Source: Wylensekiella montiformis (lineage in GTDB: Bacteria; Bacillota; Negativicutes; Selenomonadales; Selenomonadaceae). From it: a DNA stretch of 64,000 nt. The first letter of the stretch is position 1; each line of letters begins with the position of its first letter. The stretch lies in NCBI RefSeq assembly GCF_009697385.1, contig NZ_VUNL01000002.1, positions 124,001-188,000 of the forward strand, written 5' to 3'. Made by a program: the position numbers and the translations under genes. The notes beneath the pieces are model-generated. The model was not told where the DNA came from, searched no databases, and saw only the letters and a list, made by a program, of their open reading frames with translations. Shown here one piece after another: positions 50,253 through 59,615 of the stretch.

Positions 50253-52340
50253 TTAAATCTTCACCACCCCAAGGATCTGGATTTCCACACTTTGATCAAT
50301 TTCCGCATGAGAAAGGACAATCAGCCCCGGCACAGAACGCTCTACCAGCTTGCGGAAGTAAAGGCGCACAGCCGGACTTGTCAGCACAATCGGCTGATAC
50401 CCCATATCCGTAAGCTTCGGCAGTGTATCATTGAGCGCCTGAATCAGCTTCTGCATGGAATCCGGATCAATGCTTACATAAGAACCATGATCCGTATGCT
50501 GCACAGCGCCGGCGATCCGGTTTTCCAAAGCCGGATCCAGGGTAATACACGGCAGCGTTCCATTCTGAACATTTTGCTGGGTAATCTGGCGGGCCATGGC
50601 ATGGCGCACATATTCCGTAAGGATTTCCGTGTCCTTTGTTGCCCTTGCATAATCGGAAAGCACCTCGAGAATCGTCTCCATATCGCGGATCGAAATGCGC
50701 TCCCGGAGCAAATTGGCCAGCACCTTCTGAATCTCGCCCACTGTGAGAAGCTCTGGAACCACTTCGTCCACCAGCGCCTGATTGCTCTTCTTGAGATTGT
50801 CGATAAGGTTCTGCGTCTCCTGACGGCCCAAAATCTCATCGGCATGCTGTTTAATCACTTCGGTCAGATGCGTTGCCAGCACAGATACGGCATCTACTAC
50901 AGTATACCCGTTGAGCTCTGCCTGCTCACGCTCGTTTTCCGGGATCCACAGCGCGGGAAGTCCAAAGGCCGGCTCCGTCGTCTCAATGCCGGGAACTTCC
51001 TCGAACACCGTTCCGGAATTCATCGCCAGATAATGGTCCAGCATGAGTTCGCCTTTGGCGATCTCAATGCCTTTCAGCTTGATAATGTAAGCATTGGGCT
51101 TGATCTGGATATTATCCCGAATCCGAATAGTCGGAACAACGAGTCCCAGCTCTAACGCGCACTGACGGCGAATCATGACGATACGATCCAAAAGGTCTCC
51201 GCCCTGACCCGTATCCACCAGCGGAATCAGCGAATAACCGATTTCCAGCTCCATCGGATCAACCTGCAGCAACGAGACAATATTTTCCGGCGTCGTCGCT
51301 TTCTTTTTCTCCTGTACCTTTTTGGCTTCCTGCTGTGTTTCTGCCTTGACTTCCGTACTCTTGCGCAGAAGGCGTCCGATCAGGAAGCAGCATGCCGCCA
51401 GAACAGTAAACGGAAGTCCGGGCAGCCCCGGCACCAAAGCAAAGAAAAGCAATACGCCGCTCAGAATGAAAAAGATACGATCATTGCGGAACAGCTGACC
51501 GACCATATCGCTGCCCAGATTGCCCTCTGCACCGGCACGCGTAACGATAAGGCCTGTCGCCGTAGAGATGAGCAGCGCCGGAATCTGACTGACCAGTCCT
51601 TCGCCGACGGTCAGCAGGGTATATGTCTGCAGGGCCTGAACTGCTTCCAGATTGCGCTGCAGCATGCCGATGACAAAACCGCCCGTAATATTGATGAACA
51701 TGATAACGATCGCGGCAATCGCATCGCCCTTGACAAACTTGGAAGCACCATCCATCGCGCCGAAAAAGTCTGCCTCATGCTGTATCTTCTCACGCCGTAT
51801 TCTCGCCTCGGCATCCGTGATCGCCCCTTGATTCAAATCCGCATCAATGGACATCTGCTTGCCCGGCATGGCATCCAATGTGAATCGGGCCGACACCTCT
51901 GCGACACGCTCCGAGCCCTTGGTGATAACGATGAAATTGATGGCGACAAGAATGATGAACATGATAAAGCCGACCACCGGATTACCGCCGACAACAAAAT
52001 TACCAAAAGCCGTAATCACTTCTCCGGCATACCCATCCAGCAGAATCAATCTCGTCGACGAAATGTTCAGGGCCAGCCGAAACAGCGTCGTAATCAGCAG
52101 CAGCGAAGGAAAAATGGACAGATCCAACGCTTCCTTATTATAGATGACCGACATAACCACCAGCAATGCGATCGTGATATTCAGACAGATCAACATATCC
52201 AGCAGCAGCGTCGGCAACGGAATAATCATCATGACAACGATCGTTATAATCGCGACGGCAATCATAACATCACTGTATTTTTGAACGAAACTGCCTTTGC
52301 CAAATACATGGGGCGCGGCAGCTGCCTGTGGTGCAGCCAT
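50253..52340 (-). CDS. flhA: Flagellar export gate protein FlhA
   Basis: A 695-aa major export-gate component. Eight membrane helices lie in residues about 15-330, with the conserved FHIPEP-family cytoplasmic loop RVAEVSARFTLDAMPGKQMS and DADLNQGAITDAEARIRR. The C-terminal cytoplasmic domain (about 340-695) docks substrates and chaperones. The ATG at 52340 follows AAGGAG by eight nt; an in-frame TTG two codons upstream is less likely. It lies between flhB and flhF. Confidence 0.97.
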   Translation of the reverse strand: MAAPQAAAAPHVFGKGSFVQKYSDVMIAVAIITIVVMMIIPLPTLLLDMLICLNITIALLVVMSVIYNKEALDLSIFPSLLLITTLFRLALNISSTRLILLDGYAGEVITAFGNFVVGGNPVVGFIMFIILVAINFIVITKGSERVAEVSARFTLDAMPGKQMSIDADLNQGAITDAEARIRREKIQHEADFFGAMDGASKFVKGDAIAAIVIMFINITGGFVIGMLQRNLEAVQALQTYTLLTVGEGLVSQIPALLISTATGLIVTRAGAEGNLGSDMVGQLFRNDRIFFILSGVLLFFALVPGLPGLPFTVLAACCFLIGRLLRKSTEVKAETQQEAKKVQEKKKATTPENIVSLLQVDPMELEIGYSLIPLVDTGQGGDLLDRIVMIRRQCALELGLVVPTIRIRDNIQIKPNAYIIKLKGIEIAKGELMLDHYLAMNSGTVFEEVPGIETTEPAFGLPALWIPENEREQAELNGYTVVDAVSVLATHLTEVIKQHADEILGRQETQNLIDNLKKSNQALVDEVVPELLTVGEIQKVLANLLRERISIRDMETILEVLSDYARATKDTEILTEYVRHAMARQITQQNVQNGTLPCITLDPALENRIAGAVQHTDHGSYVSIDPDSMQKLIQALNDTLPKLTDMGYQPIVLTSPAVRLYFRKLVERSVPGLIVLSHAEIDQSVEIQILGVVKI

Positions 52341-52374
52341 ACACAAATCTCCTTATCCTGAATATGCTTGCGGA

Positions 52375-53493
52375 TCATGCGCGCCGTCGATGTTTCAGAC
52401 GGTAAACATAAGCCAAAACCTCGGCCACAGCCTGATAGAGCTCTGCCGGAACCAGATCTCCGACTTCCGTGCTCGCATAAAGCGCCCGGGCCAGCGGCCG
52501 GTTTTCAACGATCGGCACATGGGCCTCCCGCGCAATATCCTTAATCCGTCTGGCCACAAGGTCCTGCCCCTTCGCGGCGACGCGCGGCGCCGGCATCCCC
52601 TTGCTGTACTGGAGCGCAACGGCAAAATGAGTCGGGTTTGTGACGATAACGTCGGCCTTCGGCACTTCCTGCATCATGCGCGACATTGCCATCTGACGCT
52701 GCTTCTGCCGGATCTTGCCCTTGATCTGCGGATCTCCCTCCGTCTGCTTCATCTCGTCCTTGACTTCCTGTTTGGTCATCTTGAGGTCCTGAGTCGTCTG
52801 CCACTTCTGATAGCCATAATCCATCAGACCGAGCAGAAAAATCACACCGATCACCTGAAACGCCATATTGAAAACGATCTTGGACATCTGCCCGAGACTG
52901 GTTGCGAGATCAAAATAGATAAACTGAGGCATAGCCAGCAGCTGCCGGGATAAGAATCGGTAAAGAAAGTAGCCGATGATCAGAATTTTCAGCAAGGACT
53001 TAATCAATTCTACCAGTGACCGCTTGGAAAACATCCGGCCGAATCCATTGATCGGATTGAGTTTATCCGGCTTGAAGCTAATTGCCTCTGTATTAAAATT
53101 CAGCCCTACCTGAAAAAGATTGACCGCCAGACCGACGATCATAATAGCCAGCATGATCGGCAGTGCCGTCTGCGCCAGCAATTCGATGATACCGATAAAA
53201 ATACGGATGATATTCTCGGTATCAACCGGCTGATTGGGATGGCTGAGTATATAGGTGGTATACGTCGCGATGGACGTATAGATATGCTCCCACAGCGCCT
53301 GAATGATCACAAATCCGATCAGCAGGACAAATGCTGTACTCAGCTCCGTACTGCGCCCGACCTGACCTTTTTTCTTCGCGTCAGATCGTTTCTTGGAGGT
53401 CGGCTCTTCGGTCTTGTCTCCGGCAAACCGCTGCAAATCGAAGCAAAACGGCGATTTATTGCAGGGCCTGCAATGCAATTCTGATGTTTCCAT
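52375..53493 (-). CDS. flhB: Flagellar export switch protein FlhB
   Basis: A 372-aa export specificity switch. The N-terminal cytoplasmic segment has the family hallmark GDKTEEPTSKKRSDAKKKGQV, then four membrane helices, then the autocleaving domain with VTNPTHFAVAL (cleavage between N and P) and PRVAAKGQDLVARRIKDIA. The true start is uncertain. The ATG at 53493 lies inside the end of fliR (38-nt overlap) and has no clear SD; a TTG at 53478 is an alternative. Translational coupling to fliR is likely. Confidence 0.92.
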   Translation of the reverse strand: METSELHCRPCNKSPFCFDLQRFAGDKTEEPTSKKRSDAKKKGQVGRSTELSTAFVLLIGFVIIQALWEHIYTSIATYTTYILSHPNQPVDTENIIRIFIGIIELLAQTALPIMLAIMIVGLAVNLFQVGLNFNTEAISFKPDKLNPINGFGRMFSKRSLVELIKSLLKILIIGYFLYRFLSRQLLAMPQFIYFDLATSLGQMSKIVFNMAFQVIGVIFLLGLMDYGYQKWQTTQDLKMTKQEVKDEMKQTEGDPQIKGKIRQKQRQMAMSRMMQEVPKADVIVTNPTHFAVALQYSKGMPAPRVAAKGQDLVARRIKDIAREAHVPIVENRPLARALYASTEVGDLVPAELYQAVAEVLAYVYRLKHRRRA

Positions 53494-54238
53494 ACATTTC
53501 ATTGAACAACACATCCAGAAAAAGCACATAAAACGGCAAAATCATTGAAAGGATCAAAACGCCCACCGTCAGCTGCATCGGAATGCCTACGACAAAGATA
53601 TTCATCTGCGGCATCGTACGAGCAAGAATCCCCAGCCCGACATTGGTCAGCAGAATGGCAAACGTCACCGGCATAGCAATCTTCATTCCCGTGAGGAAAA
53701 TCCCCGTAGTGAAATTGGCAATGATGAGCGGAAGCGAAAGGTTCGGGCTCATGGTCAGCATCGGCACGGCCTTGAAGCTTTCAAACAAGGATGCGATAAT
53801 CATATGATGCCCGTTTGTCACCAAAAACACGATGATGCTCAAATTATAAAGAAAACTTCCGATAAGCGGCATCTGCTGACCGGAAGTAGGATCCATGACA
53901 TTGACAATAGCAAATCCGACCTGCATATCCATGACCTTGCCCGCCATCGTAATCGCAGAAAACGAAATATAGGCCACAAACCCGATCAGCCAGCCGATAA
54001 AAAGCTCCGAGAGCACTGTGCCGGTATAGGCCAGCACAGATGCCGGCGCCTGTATATCCGCCAGATGATCCACAACGGGAAACAGGACAATGGCAAAGGC
54101 CAGCGAAGCCGCCGCCCGGAAATATACGGGAATGTTCAGGCTGCCAAAAAACGGAGAAATGACAAAGATGCCGCTGACCCTCGTCAGCAGCAGCAGGAAA
54201 ACAGCCGCATGCCCCTGCAGAAGCTCAAAGAAATCCAT
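53456..54238 (-). CDS. fliR: Flagellar export protein FliR
   Basis: A 260-aa export-gate membrane protein with six or so hydrophobic segments, beginning DFFELLQGHAAVFLLLLTRV and including VGFAIVNVMDPTSGQQMPLI, a FliR-specific motif, and MPQMNIFVVGIPMQLTVGVL. The ATG has an AAGGGAAG SD upstream. Its last 38 nt overlap the assumed flhB start. Confidence 0.96.
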   Translation of the reverse strand: MDFFELLQGHAAVFLLLLTRVSGIFVISPFFGSLNIPVYFRAAASLAFAIVLFPVVDHLADIQAPASVLAYTGTVLSELFIGWLIGFVAYISFSAITMAGKVMDMQVGFAIVNVMDPTSGQQMPLIGSFLYNLSIIVFLVTNGHHMIIASLFESFKAVPMLTMSPNLSLPLIIANFTTGIFLTGMKIAMPVTFAILLTNVGLGILARTMPQMNIFVVGIPMQLTVGVLILSMILPFYVLFLDVLFNEMYGNIRIALQALQ

Positions 54239-54257
54239 GCCTGCTTCCCTTCCTCAT

Positions 54258-54527
54258 TCAGCCGATATACGACGGCAAATTCACCAAAACATTCGTCAGA
54301 TATTCCACCATGATCCGCAGCATCCATGGGCCAAAGATCAAAATAGCGACAAACACCGCAATAATCTTCGGAATAAACGCCAAAGTCTGCTCCTGAATGG
54401 ACGTCGTAGCCTGAAAGACGCTGACCATCAGGCCGACAATCAAGCCCAGCCCCAGCATCGGCGCAGAAACCAGCATAACAATGAACAAGGCTTCCTGCCC
54501 CATTTGGACGACGAGATCCCCGGACAT
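54258..54527 (-). CDS. fliQ: Flagellar export protein FliQ
   Basis: An 89-aa two-helix export-gate protein. It contains QEALFIVMLVSAPMLGLGLI, VGLMVSVFQATTSIQEQTL and FIPKIIAVFVAILIFGPWML, all family hallmarks. It lies between fliP and fliR in the invariant order. Confidence 0.97.
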   Translation of the reverse strand: MSGDLVVQMGQEALFIVMLVSAPMLGLGLIVGLMVSVFQATTSIQEQTLAFIPKIIAVFVAILIFGPWMLRIMVEYLTNVLVNLPSYIG

Positions 54528-54556
54528 TGCACACCGCTCTCCTTCCCCATACTACA

Positions 54557-55357
54557 CTATTTGAAGCTAACAATCAACGACTTGATCAGCAGGTGCCACC
54601 CATCTACCATGACGAAAAGCAGAATCTTGAAGGGCAGCGAGATCATTACCGGCGGCAGCATCATCATCCCCATGGACATCAGCGTACTCGCCACAATCAT
54701 GTCGATGACAATAAACGGGACATAGATCATAAAACCGATCTGGAATGCCGTTTTCAGTTCGCTGACGATAAAAGCGGGGATCAGCGTGAAGGTAGAAACA
54801 TCCTCCGGACCATCCGGACGCTCCGCGTCGGACAGATTGACAAACAGCGCCAGATCGGATTCCCGCGTCTGTTTGAACATAAACTCACGAATCGGCTCCG
54901 CTACATTGTTCAGGGCCTCTTCTTGTGTGATCTGCCCGGCCAGATACGGCTGTATCCCGTTTTCGTTTGCCTGCCCCCAATAAGGTGCCATAATATAGAA
55001 GGTCAGAAAAAGCGACAGAGCGATCACCACCTGATTGGGCGGCACGTTCTGCGTAGAAAGCGCATTGCGCAGGAAGCCAATGACCACGACAATACGGACA
55101 AAGGATGTCGTCATAATCAAAATGCCTGGTGCAAGCGACAAAATGGTCAGCAGCGCCATAACCTGCAGCGTCACCGCAACATCCTGCGGTTTGCCCGCAG
55201 TTCCCACATCGACGTTGACCGTTGGAATCAATGGAGCGGCACATGCGTTTTTTGCAATCAGCAGCAGGAAGAAAACTCCTCCCAGCAGGATCAGAATATC
55301 CCGACGTTTCAAGCACCTACAACCCCTTTTTAAGCGCAACTCACGTAAGTTATCCAT
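54557..55357 (-). CDS. fliP: Flagellar export protein FliP
   Basis: A 266-aa export-gate protein with a signal-like N-terminus (ILILLGGVFFLLLIAKNACA) and the family block ILSLAPGILIMTTSFVRIVV, LRNALSTQNVPPNQVVIALS and EFMFKQTRESDLALFV. The ATG at 55357 has AGGA about ten nt upstream and lies just after the fliO stop. An in-frame TTG at 55312 (starting KRRDILIL) gives a more usual signal sequence and is a reasonable alternative. Confidence 0.95.
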   Translation of the reverse strand: MDNLRELRLKRGCRCLKRRDILILLGGVFFLLLIAKNACAAPLIPTVNVDVGTAGKPQDVAVTLQVMALLTILSLAPGILIMTTSFVRIVVVIGFLRNALSTQNVPPNQVVIALSLFLTFYIMAPYWGQANENGIQPYLAGQITQEEALNNVAEPIREFMFKQTRESDLALFVNLSDAERPDGPEDVSTFTLIPAFIVSELKTAFQIGFMIYVPFIVIDMIVASTLMSMGMMMLPPVMISLPFKILLFVMVDGWHLLIKSLIVSFK

Positions 55358-55362
55358 GTCGG

Positions 55363-55887
55363 CTATTTCCTGAACAGCGGCGGCACCTTCCGCACCAGCT
55401 CAGATAACGTGCCAAACTGCTGGGAAAACATCTCAGGAACAGGCGGACCGCTCCGACCCTCCCGCCGCAGCCGGTCAATCTCCTCCGGATCCGTAATCTC
55501 AGACAACAAAGTTATCGAGTGTTCTGTCACCCCAAGAAGAAAGACGCGCCCTGCCATCTCCACCGCACAAACGGAGCGGTTCGGGCCCAGAGGAAGATGC
55601 GACAGGATCGCCCCTCCATACCCCATTTTCTGACGGGCAAAATGACCGCCCAGGAAACGGGCAGCAAAATAAGCCAGCCCCACCACAAATGCAAAAATGG
55701 CAAAAAGGCTGACCAAATAAGCAATCGTTGACCACCAGGAAATGGACGACGGACGCGGATCCGCATTTTCATAGCCGGCAAGATAGCCCCCGCTGGCGGC
55801 CGTATCAGCCGCCAAAGCAGGATCTACCATGAGGAGGAGCAAAAGCCCACCCGCAACAACCGTCAGTACAATGGTTTGCTTCTTCAT
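55363..55887 (-). CDS. fliO: Flagellar biosynthesis protein FliO
   Basis: A 174-aa FliO/FliZ-type protein that assists FliP assembly. It has a signal peptide (TIVLTVVAGGLLLLLMVDPA, cleavage near ALAAD), a membrane helix (YLVSLFAIFAFVVGLAYFAA) and a cytoplasmic domain with ILSHLPLGPNRSVCAVEMAG and VFLLGVTEHSITLLSEI. Its ATG overlaps the cheY stop (TGATG), so translation is coupled. Confidence 0.93.
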   Translation of the reverse strand: MKKQTIVLTVVAGGLLLLLMVDPALAADTAASGGYLAGYENADPRPSSISWWSTIAYLVSLFAIFAFVVGLAYFAARFLGGHFARQKMGYGGAILSHLPLGPNRSVCAVEMAGRVFLLGVTEHSITLLSEITDPEEIDRLRREGRSGPPVPEMFSQQFGTLSELVRKVPPLFRK

Positions 55888-56249
55888 CAGCCTACAGCTT
55901 TGCGAACTGCCTCCAGCACGCGGTCCGCCTGGAACGGCTTAACAATGAAGTCACGGGCGCCGGCCTGAATCGCCTCAATGACCATAGCCTGCTGTCCCAT
56001 TGCACTGCACATCACGATCTTGGCGTTCGGATCTACTTTCTTGATCTCTTTGACAGCGCTGATGCCATCCATCTCCGGCATCGTTATGTCCATGGTTACA
56101 AGATCCGGTTTGAGCTCCTGATATTTTTCCAAAGCTTTCATCCCGTTCTCGGCCTCGCCGACGACCTCATAGCCATTCTTGGAAAGAATGTCTTTAACCA
56201 TCATTCTCATGAATGCCGCGTCATCAACGACCAATACTCGTACTGCCAT
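55887..56249 (-). CDS. cheY: Chemotaxis response regulator CheY
   Basis: A 120-aa stand-alone receiver. The acidic pocket is VRVLVVDDAAFMR, the phospho-Asp is D54 in LVTMDITMPEMDG, followed by VMCSAMGQ (Thr/Ser switch) and DFIVKPF (Lys 104). Phosphorylated by CheA, it binds FliM/FliY to change rotation. It sits between fliY and fliO as in Bacillus, but with a promoter-like element of its own. Confidence 0.96.
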   Translation of the reverse strand: MAVRVLVVDDAAFMRMMVKDILSKNGYEVVGEAENGMKALEKYQELKPDLVTMDITMPEMDGISAVKEIKKVDPNAKIVMCSAMGQQAMVIEAIQAGARDFIVKPFQADRVLEAVRKAVG

Positions 56250-56309
56250 GTTTCATCTCTCCTCATCTAAAAGAATTCCAATCAACGTGATCCCATCACA
56301 ATCTGTTTA

Positions 56310-56338
56310 ATTATATCGAAAAGTCTTGTGGAACACAA
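56310..56338 (-). promoter_or_regulatory. Candidate internal promoter upstream of cheY
   Basis: Minus-strand TTGTGT, a 17-nt spacer and a perfect TATAAT in the 125-bp gap between fliY and cheY, the largest gap in this part of the block. The -35 overlaps a CTTGTG...CACAAG palindrome. Confidence 0.5.
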
Positions 56339-56374
56339 GCGCTTCTCTTTTATCTTTCATCCCGACAAACCGGA

Positions 56375-57619
56375 TTACTGCAGCTTGGCTGCACGTTCCG
56401 CCGGACTGGCAATTTCCGTGATCCGGACACCGAAGTTTTCGTCGATGACCACGACCTCCCCTTTTGCCAGGAATTTGCCGTTCACCTGAATATCCACAGG
56501 CTCACCGGCCAATTTATCCAACTCGACAATCGATCCATTCGTCAGTTCCAGAATATCCTTTATGGATTTTCTGGTGCGGCCAAGTTCGACGGTAATTTCC
56601 AAAGGAACATCCAATATCAAGCCGATATTGGCATCATTCACCTGAACCGGCTGCGCATTAAGCGGCGTAAACTGCGCCGACTGAACAGGAACATTCGTCG
56701 CAACATGCGGCTGCATCGCTGTCCCATAAAGTCCAGCAGCCGGCGCCGGCGCTGCGGCAGGCGCGGGCGTTGGTGCTGGAGCCGGCGTTGGCGCTGGCGT
56801 CGGTGCCGGAGCAGCGGCAGGCGCGGGTGTTGGTGCCGAAGCCGGTGCAGCAGGCTCTGGAGCAGGCTCCGCCTCTCCTGTCGCGCCGCTTGTCAGCGCC
56901 TCCACCATTTCCTTTGCCACAGGGACAGGCAGAATCTGCATGATCTCGCTGTCGATCAGCCCGTCCACCTCCATGCGGAACGAGGTCCGCACGACCGGAT
57001 CATCCTTGCCGACCAGTTCAGTGACCTTATCTTCACTGCCAAAGTCGATCAAATTCACCTTCGGCGGCGAAATATCAATCTTTTTATTGAACATCGTAGA
57101 CAGGGAAGTCGCTACGGTCCCCATCATCTGATTCATCGCTTCGCCCACAGCGGACATGGCGATTTCATTGATTTCCGTATCCGGATTCGTTCCATCGCCG
57201 CCCATCATGAGATCCGCAATGATCGCAGCATCCTGTGCCTGGATAGCGAGAACATTATTTCCCTCAATCCCGATCGTATATCCCACTTCCACAATGAGAT
57301 ACGGCATCGGATACTGCTTCTGAATGATATTCATGGTCGCAACCGAAACCGACGGCGTCGTGATGCTGACCTTATGCCCCAGAAGCACGGACAATGTCGT
57401 CGCTGCGCTTCCCATGGAAATATTGCCGATTTCCCCCAGCGCATCCCGCTCAACATCCGTAAGGACATCATCCAACTGAGATGAGTTACTGTCTGCGGCC
57501 GGTTCTGCATCGGCAGCCCCTGACTCTCCCGCCGATGTTTCATCGCCGCCCGCACCGGGTATCGCACCGCCGTTCAGCAGGGCGTCAATCTCCTCCTGCG
57601 AGATCATATCGTCACTCAT
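56375..57619 (-). CDS. fliY: Flagellar motor switch phosphatase FliY
   Basis: A 414-aa FliN-like switch protein with CheC-type phosphatase domain. The N-terminal CheY-P-binding peptide ISQEEIDALLNGG is followed by a CheC-like domain with EIGNISMGSAATTLSVLL and EAMNQMMGTVATSLSTMF (two E-x3-N motifs), a Pro/Ala/Thr repeat linker (about residues 250-310) and a C-terminal SpoA domain (VPLEITVELGRTRKSIKDIL). The start MSDDMISQ at 57619 overlaps the fliM end by eight nt, with AAGGAG twelve nt upstream; ATGs at 57631 and 57607 are alternatives. Confidence 0.95.
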   Translation of the reverse strand: MSDDMISQEEIDALLNGGAIPGAGGDETSAGESGAADAEPAADSNSSQLDDVLTDVERDALGEIGNISMGSAATTLSVLLGHKVSITTPSVSVATMNIIQKQYPMPYLIVEVGYTIGIEGNNVLAIQAQDAAIIADLMMGGDGTNPDTEINEIAMSAVGEAMNQMMGTVATSLSTMFNKKIDISPPKVNLIDFGSEDKVTELVGKDDPVVRTSFRMEVDGLIDSEIMQILPVPVAKEMVEALTSGATGEAEPAPEPAAPASAPTPAPAAAPAPTPAPTPAPAPTPAPAAAPAPAAGLYGTAMQPHVATNVPVQSAQFTPLNAQPVQVNDANIGLILDVPLEITVELGRTRKSIKDILELTNGSIVELDKLAGEPVDIQVNGKFLAKGEVVVIDENFGVRITEIASPAERAAKLQ

Positions 57620-58616
57620 CAGTATCTTCATCTCCTTCGTTTATTACTTTCGTAATCTGAACTGCCATCTTTTTGCCGGAGGTACCGGGACGACAGTAAA
57701 ACTTCGGCCTGTGTCCGACCAGGCAAACCAGATTGTCATCCACCTTCGTATCCATCTGCAGGACATCGCCAAACCCCAGCGTAAGGAACTCATTGATAGT
57801 AATATCCACCTTTCCAAGCTGGACAATGAACGGCACATGTGTCCGTTCAATCTTTTTCTCCAGAATCTTGACCTGTTCCGGATCATCATCCTTCGTCACC
57901 GAAGAGGCCACCCAGAAGGTCGTAGTCAACTTGGACATGACCGGTTCCAGTACCAGATACGGAATGCAGATATTCATCATGCCTTCCACGTCCCCGACCT
58001 TCATCTGGATCGTCACAATGACGACCATATCGCTGGGCGGGACAATCTGGGTAAACTGCGGATTGGATTCCGTCGCCTCAAGCGAGGGCGTAAAATCCAC
58101 CACTGTCGACCATGCTTCCTTCAGCTGATGGATCGCCGTATCGATGAAGCGGCGCATAACCACCTCTTCGATCTCTGTCAGAACGCGCGGTTTGATACTG
58201 GTCGTCCCTTCACCGCCGAACACGCGATCGATAAACGCAAAGGCGATTTCCGTATTGACCTCCATGATAATGTTGCCCTTAAGCGGAGGCACCGCCAGAA
58301 TGCTGATCACTGAAGGGTTTGCCAGAGACTGAACAAACTCCTGATAAGTCAGCTGCTCTACCGACGCAACCTCCACGTTTACCAATGTACGGAGATGCGT
58401 AGACAAATACGTGTTAAGCAGGCGGGAAAAGCTCTCGTGAAGCATGAACAATGTGCGTATCTGATCCTTGGAGAACTTGTCCGGACGCTTGAAATCATAT
58501 ACTTTAATTTTTTTCTGTTCTTCGTCTGCTTTGACTTCCTCTGCAGAAACTGTTCCGTCGGACAGCGCCGAAAGCAGTTTATCTATCTCGGATTGAGACA
58601 GGACATCCTCTGCCAA
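57612..58616 (-). CDS. fliM: Flagellar motor switch protein FliM
   Basis: A 334-aa C-ring protein that receives CheY-P. The N-terminal peptide LSQSEIDKLLSAL is the CheY-P-binding motif; the middle CheC-like domain includes GNIIMEVNTEIAFAFIDRVF; the C-terminus is a SpoA domain (VDITINEFLTLGFGDVLQMD). It starts 33 bp after fliL and overlaps fliY. Confidence 0.97.
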   Translation of the reverse strand: MAEDVLSQSEIDKLLSALSDGTVSAEEVKADEEQKKIKVYDFKRPDKFSKDQIRTLFMLHESFSRLLNTYLSTHLRTLVNVEVASVEQLTYQEFVQSLANPSVISILAVPPLKGNIIMEVNTEIAFAFIDRVFGGEGTTSIKPRVLTEIEEVVMRRFIDTAIHQLKEAWSTVVDFTPSLEATESNPQFTQIVPPSDMVVIVTIQMKVGDVEGMMNICIPYLVLEPVMSKLTTTFWVASSVTKDDDPEQVKILEKKIERTHVPFIVQLGKVDITINEFLTLGFGDVLQMDTKVDDNLVCLVGHRPKFYCRPGTSGKKMAVQITKVINEGDEDTDE

Positions 58617-58649
58617 CCTTCGTCCTCCTTCCTGCCTTGTTTCATTGTC

Positions 58650-59153
58650 TTACTGGAGCAGGAAGCTCGTAATATAGACATCATAAACAGAGCCTGCCCC
58701 GAGTTTGGCATTGAGCTCATCCTTCAATTTCTTCTTTAAGGCATCCTGTTTTGTCGCATCAAACTCATCCAGCTTGGCGCTCCTCAGGATCTGCATCGTC
58801 GTATCCAGAATCTTTGTCTCAGCCATGGGCTGAAGCTTGCCGTCTGCCAGATTGTCCTTTTTGCCGGGATTCATTTCCAAAACGATTCCCGCTTTCAGGA
58901 ACTTGCCGGCCTTTTGGCCGCCTACATTGACCGTGATCCCTTCCTTGGCATCGCCGAGCTTGATGAATATACCCGGATCATGATGCTCGCTTACCGAATC
59001 CGTGGCGGTATCCTTCATCACCTTTGTCGTAATGAAAAAGGAAATCCCTCCCGCCAGGACCAGCCCGACCAGCACCAGCACAATGACAAGGATAATCGGC
59101 GATTTCTTCTTCGGCTCTGCTGCGGCCTCTGTATCCTTCTGTTCGTCCGCCAT
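58650..59153 (-). CDS. fliL: Flagellar basal-body-associated protein FliL
   Basis: A 167-aa single-pass membrane protein that supports stator function. A basic cytoplasmic start (EPKKKSP) precedes one helix (ILVIVLVLVGLVLAGGISFF). The periplasmic part ends with the FliL-typical AETKILDTTMQILRSAKLDE and YDVYITSFLLQ. Confidence 0.94.
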   Translation of the reverse strand: MADEQKDTEAAAEPKKKSPIILVIVLVLVGLVLAGGISFFITTKVMKDTATDSVSEHHDPGIFIKLGDAKEGITVNVGGQKAGKFLKAGIVLEMNPGKKDNLADGKLQPMAETKILDTTMQILRSAKLDEFDATKQDALKKKLKDELNAKLGAGSVYDVYITSFLLQ

Positions 59154-59216
59154 AAATTACTCCCCTCCATAATCTGCTACGTTCTCATTATACCAAGACT
59201 CCGGGAATTGTCCACA

Positions 59217-59417
59217 TCAAAATTGATGGAGCGCCCGGCGGTACTTCATGACGCGCCGCACAATCTCATCCATCGGCTCATCTACGATGAGCTTCTTGCC
59301 GTTCGTCAGCGTCACAACCGTATCCGGTGTCTCCTCAATCGTTTCTATTATTTCGGCATTGAGCACAAATTCTCCTTTTTTATTCGTCTTGGAATTGAAC
59401 TTCGTCAGCTTGATCAT
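59217..59417 (-). CDS. flbD: FlbD family flagellar protein
   Basis: A 66-aa FlbD/SwrD-type protein: MIKLTKFNSK, FVLNAEIIETIEETPDTVVT and NGKKLIVDEPMDEIVRRVM match the family. Members are needed for full motor torque in Bacillus. It is the first gene after the flgE terminator and may begin a new transcript, though I see no clear promoter in the gap. Confidence 0.93.
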   Translation of the reverse strand: MIKLTKFNSKTNKKGEFVLNAEIIETIEETPDTVVTLTNGKKLIVDEPMDEIVRRVMKYRRALHQF

Positions 59418-59554
59418 CGCTCTCCCATCTCCTCATCCTTACTCTGCTCAACACATCGTCATTCTTTTATTTTTCGTCACTTGATGTTCATTTCCCTTTT
59501 ATTTTTTTCATTTTCTCTAAAAATCCGCTAAATTTTTCCTTATTCTGCTTCCCC

Positions 59555-59591
59555 AAAAAAGAAAAGAGCCGATACGCTCCTGTACCGGCCC
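59555..59591 (-). terminator. Terminator after flgE, inside the flagellar block
   Basis: Minus-strand 10-bp stem GGGCCGGTAC / GTATCGGCTC (two wobble pairs, 6-nt loop) followed by TTTTCTTTTTT. It lies 24 bp after the flgE stop and 138 bp before flbD. Confidence 0.8.
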
Positions 59592-59615
59592 GAAAGAAGT
59601 ACTGCACCAAATCAC

